7,628 bases of DNA from JBHEKP01 sp041859375 (GTDB lineage: Bacteria; Hydrogenedentota; Hydrogenedentia; Hydrogenedentales; CAITNO01): contig JBHEKP010000012.1 in the NCBI GenBank assembly GCA_041859375.1, positions 1 to 7,628 on the forward strand, in the 5' to 3' direction. Positions 4,957-7,628 of the stretch are shown here, piece by piece. Numbering within the stretch: the first letter of the stretch is position 1; each line of letters opens with the position of its first letter. The notes beneath the pieces are model-generated. The model was not told the origin of the DNA. It did not search any database and saw nothing but the letters and a program-made list of their open reading frames with translations. The translations under genes and the position numbers were made by a program.

Positions 4957-7628
4957 ATGACTTCTTCCCCGTGCCACTGCCTGAAGGGCGTTGCCCTGGC
5001 CGTGCTGCTCGCCTGCGCCTCCGTGCAGGCCGCGCAGTTCACCCCCCTGGTCCCCCTTCCCAAGCCGGAAATCGCCGCCAGCGCGGAGGCCTATCCCGGT
5101 GGGAGCTTCGGCGCGGGCCGCCTGCTCGACGGCGACGCCAAGACCGAATACGCCGTTGACGGCAAGGGCACCGGCACCTTCGTGGAGTTCCTGTTCCCCG
5201 AACCCGTGCGCGTGGCCGCGTTCCGCCATGTGGACCGGAACGATCCCGCCACCATCGCCGCCTCCGAGCTGGTCTTCATGGATGACCGGGGGAAGGTGCT
5301 GGCGACGGTGCCCGTCATCCATGCCAACCGTCCGGGCGCGCAGACCGTTGCCATGCTCCCCGCGCCCGTCGCGGCGCGCCGGGTGAAATGGCGCGTGACC
5401 CAGCTCGGCCCGGATCACCACACCACGGTGGGCGGCGCGGAGATCGCCTTCTTCGAGGCGGGCACCCCCGAAGCCGCGCCCGCCGCCGACACCATCACGG
5501 TCAAACAGTTCCCCATCCTGACCCGTTCCGAGGCGGGCCCCGTGCAGACCCTGCGCGTCACCGTCGCGCACCCCTACGCCGAGGCCGCGGACGCCGTGCT
5601 CCATCTGGACGGCGCGGAACCGCACCCGCTGCGCCTGGAGTTCGGCGATCGGGAGCTCGAGCTTACGGTCCATGCGGTGGAGGTGGAGGCGGAGGCCGTT
5701 GCCGAGCTTGAAGTCGCGGATGCGCGCGTGGCGCGGACCGGGGTGCCCCGCAACCCCGTGCGGCCCCTCACGGTCTATGTGCTGCCCCATTCCCACACCG
5801 ACATCGGTTACACCGAGATTCAGACGGAGATCGAGGACAAGCAGGTCCGGAACCTGCTCGACGGCATGGAAATCGCACGGCGCACCGCGGACTATCCCGA
5901 GGGCTCGCGCTTCGTGTGGAACGTCGAGGTGCTCTGGGCGGCGGACCTCTTTCTGAAAAGGCTGGGCGACGGCGACCGACAACGCTTCTTCGAGGCGGTG
6001 AAGGCGGGCCAGGTCTCCCTCAACGGCCTCTACCTCAACGAGCTGACCGGCCTCTGCCGTCCCGAGGAGCTGCTGCGCCTCTTCCGCATGGCCACGCGGA
6101 TGGGCACCGAAACCGGCGTGCCCGTGGAGGCCGCCATGATCAGCGACGTGCCCGGCTACACCTGGGGCACCGTCCCCGCCATGGCCCACGCGGGCATCCG
6201 GTATTTCAGCGTCGCCCCGAACTACTTCGACCGCATCGGCACCATCCTCGTGGAGTGGGAGAACAAGCCGTTCTACTGGGTGGGGCCCGACGGCAGCTCC
6301 CGCGTCCTGGTCTGGATCCCCTTCTGGGGCTACGCCATGTCGCACAAGTACCGCGAGATGTCGCCGAAGCTCATCGAGGACTTCTGCGAGGGCCTGGCCA
6401 AGCGCGACTACCCCTACGAGATCGCCTGCGTCCGCTGGAGCGGCTACGGCGACAACGCCGTGCCCGACCCCTCCATCTGCGACTTCATCCGTGACTGGAA
6501 CGCGGAGCATGTCTCCCCGAAGTTTGTCATCAGCAGCACCGCCGACGCCTTCCGCGCCTTTGAGGAGCGCCACGGCGCCGAGCTGCCCAGCGTCAAGGGC
6601 GACTGGACGCCCTACTGGGAGGACGGCGCGGGCTCGTCCGCCCTCGAGACCGCCATGAACCGCGCCAGCTCCGACCGCCTCGCGCAGGCCGAGACCGTCT
6701 GGGCGATGGCCGACCCCGCCAGCTATCCCGCCGACGCCTTCGAGGATGCGTGGCGCGAGGTGCTCCTCTACTCCGAGCACACCTGGGGCGCGTGGTGCAG
6801 CGTCACCGACCCGTTCCGCCGCGAGACGCGCGAGCAGTGGGCCGTCAAGCAGTCCTACGCCGCCGGCGCCGACCGCCGGTCGCGCGACCTCCTCAGCCGG
6901 TCCCTCGCCCGGTTCGGCGGCGACGCCGTCCCCGGCGCCGTGGACCTTGTCAACACCTCCTCCTGGGCGCGCGGCGGGCTGGTCACGCTGCCGAAGTACC
7001 TCGCCGAGCACCGGGACCTCGTCGAGGCCGACGGCGTCCCCGTGCCCTCCCAGCGCCTGAAGAGCGGCGAGCTGGTCCTCCTGGCGAAATACGTGCCCGC
7101 CCTCGCCGCGCGGCGCTACACCCTGCGCGAGGGCGCGCCCCATGCGGTGGAGGCGGCCGCCGTCGCCGACGCCGACGCCGCCACCCTCGACAACGGCGTC
7201 CTCCGCCTGCGTGTGGACCCGCAGACCGGCGGCATCGCCGAGCTGCGCCTCGCCGGACTCGACGCCAACCTGGCCGACAACGCCGACGGCCGGACGCTCA
7301 ACGAGTACCTGTACTTTATTGGCGAGGACCCCGCCGATGCCAAGGGCGCGGAAAAGGTCCGCATCCGCGTCGGCGAGCCCGGACCCCTCGTCGCCTCGCT
7401 GGTCATCGAGTCCGCCGCGCCGGGATGCCGCAGCCTCGTGACCGAGATCCGCCTCGCCGCCGGGGAGGACACCGTCGAGATCGTCAACACCCTCGACAAG
7501 GAGCGCCTCGTCGCCCGGAACTACCGCGACAAGCGCGGCAAGGAGAGCCTCAACTTCGGCTTCCCCTTCGCCGTCCCCGGCGGACAGGTCCGCCTCGACG
7601 TGCCCTTCGGCGTCATGCGCCCCGACGA
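4957..7628 (+). CDS. Secreted GH38 alpha-mannosidase-like glycosidase with N-terminal discoidin-like domain, C-terminus outside window
   Basis: I translated 890 codons by hand, open to the right edge. GH38 enzymes are zinc-dependent retaining alpha-mannosidases acting on mannose-containing glycans. Residues 1-26 are a signal sequence (Lys10, hydrophobic VALAVLLACASV, cleavage near VQA-AQ). LLAC at 17-20 is a weak lipobox, so outer-membrane anchoring is possible. Residues about 37-168 look like an F5/8 type C (discoidin) domain, with LLDGDAKTEY at 56-65, EFLFPEPVRVAAFR at 77-90 and GGAEIAFFE at 159-167. The catalytic domain starts near 270: PHSHTDIGYT with zinc ligands His280 and Asp282, the ISDVPGYTWG segment with nucleophile Asp397, YGDN with Asp499, and YSEHTWGAW with zinc ligand His608. 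The GH38 C-terminal beta region begins near VDLVNTSSW (662-670), with LDNGVLRLRVDPQTGG at 744-759. Start: AGGAG 7 nt before the ATG. Substrate linkage is inferred only from the family; GH38-like proteins of this PHSHTDIGYT subgroup are poorly characterised. Confidence 0.9.
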   Translation, partial: MTSSPCHCLKGVALAVLLACASVQAAQFTPLVPLPKPEIAASAEAYPGGSFGAGRLLDGDAKTEYAVDGKGTGTFVEFLFPEPVRVAAFRHVDRNDPATIAASELVFMDDRGKVLATVPVIHANRPGAQTVAMLPAPVAARRVKWRVTQLGPDHHTTVGGAEIAFFEAGTPEAAPAADTITVKQFPILTRSEAGPVQTLRVTVAHPYAEAADAVLHLDGAEPHPLRLEFGDRELELTVHAVEVEAEAVAELEVADARVARTGVPRNPVRPLTVYVLPHSHTDIGYTEIQTEIEDKQVRNLLDGMEIARRTADYPEGSRFVWNVEVLWAADLFLKRLGDGDRQRFFEAVKAGQVSLNGLYLNELTGLCRPEELLRLFRMATRMGTETGVPVEAAMISDVPGYTWGTVPAMAHAGIRYFSVAPNYFDRIGTILVEWENKPFYWVGPDGSSRVLVWIPFWGYAMSHKYREMSPKLIEDFCEGLAKRDYPYEIACVRWSGYGDNAVPDPSICDFIRDWNAEHVSPKFVISSTADAFRAFEERHGAELPSVKGDWTPYWEDGAGSSALETAMNRASSDRLAQAETVWAMADPASYPADAFEDAWREVLLYSEHTWGAWCSVTDPFRRETREQWAVKQSYAAGADRRSRDLLSRSLARFGGDAVPGAVDLVNTSSWARGGLVTLPKYLAEHRDLVEADGVPVPSQRLKSGELVLLAKYVPALAARRYTLREGAPHAVEAAAVADADAATLDNGVLRLRVDPQTGGIAELRLAGLDANLADNADGRTLNEYLYFIGEDPADAKGAEKVRIRVGEPGPLVASLVIESAAPGCRSLVTEIRLAAGEDTVEIVNTLDKERLVARNYRDKRGKESLNFGFPFAVPGGQVRLDVPFGVMRPD

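Noticed and set aside
4918..7143. A 741-codon open frame on the minus strand, antisense to the glycosidase
   Set aside because: Its product is Gly/Ala/Val/His-rich with no domain resemblance, while the plus strand encodes a continuous GH38 protein with all active-site motifs. Long antisense frames are expected from high third-position GC.

Overview
The window is GC-rich DNA with strong G/C bias at third codon positions. It carries accessory maturation genes for [FeFe]-hydrogenase, a secreted alpha-mannosidase-type glycoside hydrolase, and intergenic repeats tied to a REP-associated transposase. This suggests an uncultured, fermentative, polysaccharide-degrading bacterium of the Hydrogenedentota / Planctomycetes-Verrucomicrobia-Lentisphaerae kind. 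That is an inference from gene content and repeat style; no rRNA or other marker gene is present to fix the taxonomy.

Left part (1-2650, minus strand): a hydrogenase-maturation operon read right to left. It runs hydG (radical SAM tyrosine lyase making the CO and CN- ligands of the H-cluster), then a small TM1266-type ACT-like regulator, then an aspartate ammonia-lyase-type fumarate lyase that leaves the window at its left edge. An extended -10 promoter, a leader of about 155 nt and a hairpin touching the hydG ribosome binding site precede the operon. A separate stem-loop sits between hydG and the regulator gene.

Middle part (2719-4640): a minus-strand gene of uncertain function, resembling the TY-Chap2 putative peptide-chaperone family, ends at a probable intrinsic terminator. 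Next comes a repeat cluster built around a RAYT (REP-associated tyrosine transposase, HUH/Y1) gene. Five copies of a GC-rich, hairpin-forming repeat alternate in orientation (+A, -B, +C, gene, -D, +E). Copies C and D lie 13 and 12 bp from the ends of the gene, giving a compact unit that looks like a transposase with its own REP/BIME substrates.

Intergenic stretch 4641-4956: a long pyrimidine-rich run on the plus strand containing two adjacent tandem modules of 9-bp period. The units differ in sequence, but both modules end in GTGGTTAA. This is probably a dispersed non-coding repeat family.

Right part (4957-7628, plus strand): a secreted GH38 alpha-mannosidase-like enzyme with an N-terminal discoidin-like (F5/8 type C) domain, cut by the right edge. 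It is divergent from everything to its left and has its own clear Shine-Dalgarno sequence.

The hydrogenase-maturation operon and the glycosidase fit one lifestyle, sugar release followed by fermentation with H2 turnover, but nothing in the sequence links their regulation. I found no tRNA, rRNA, CRISPR array or defence system.
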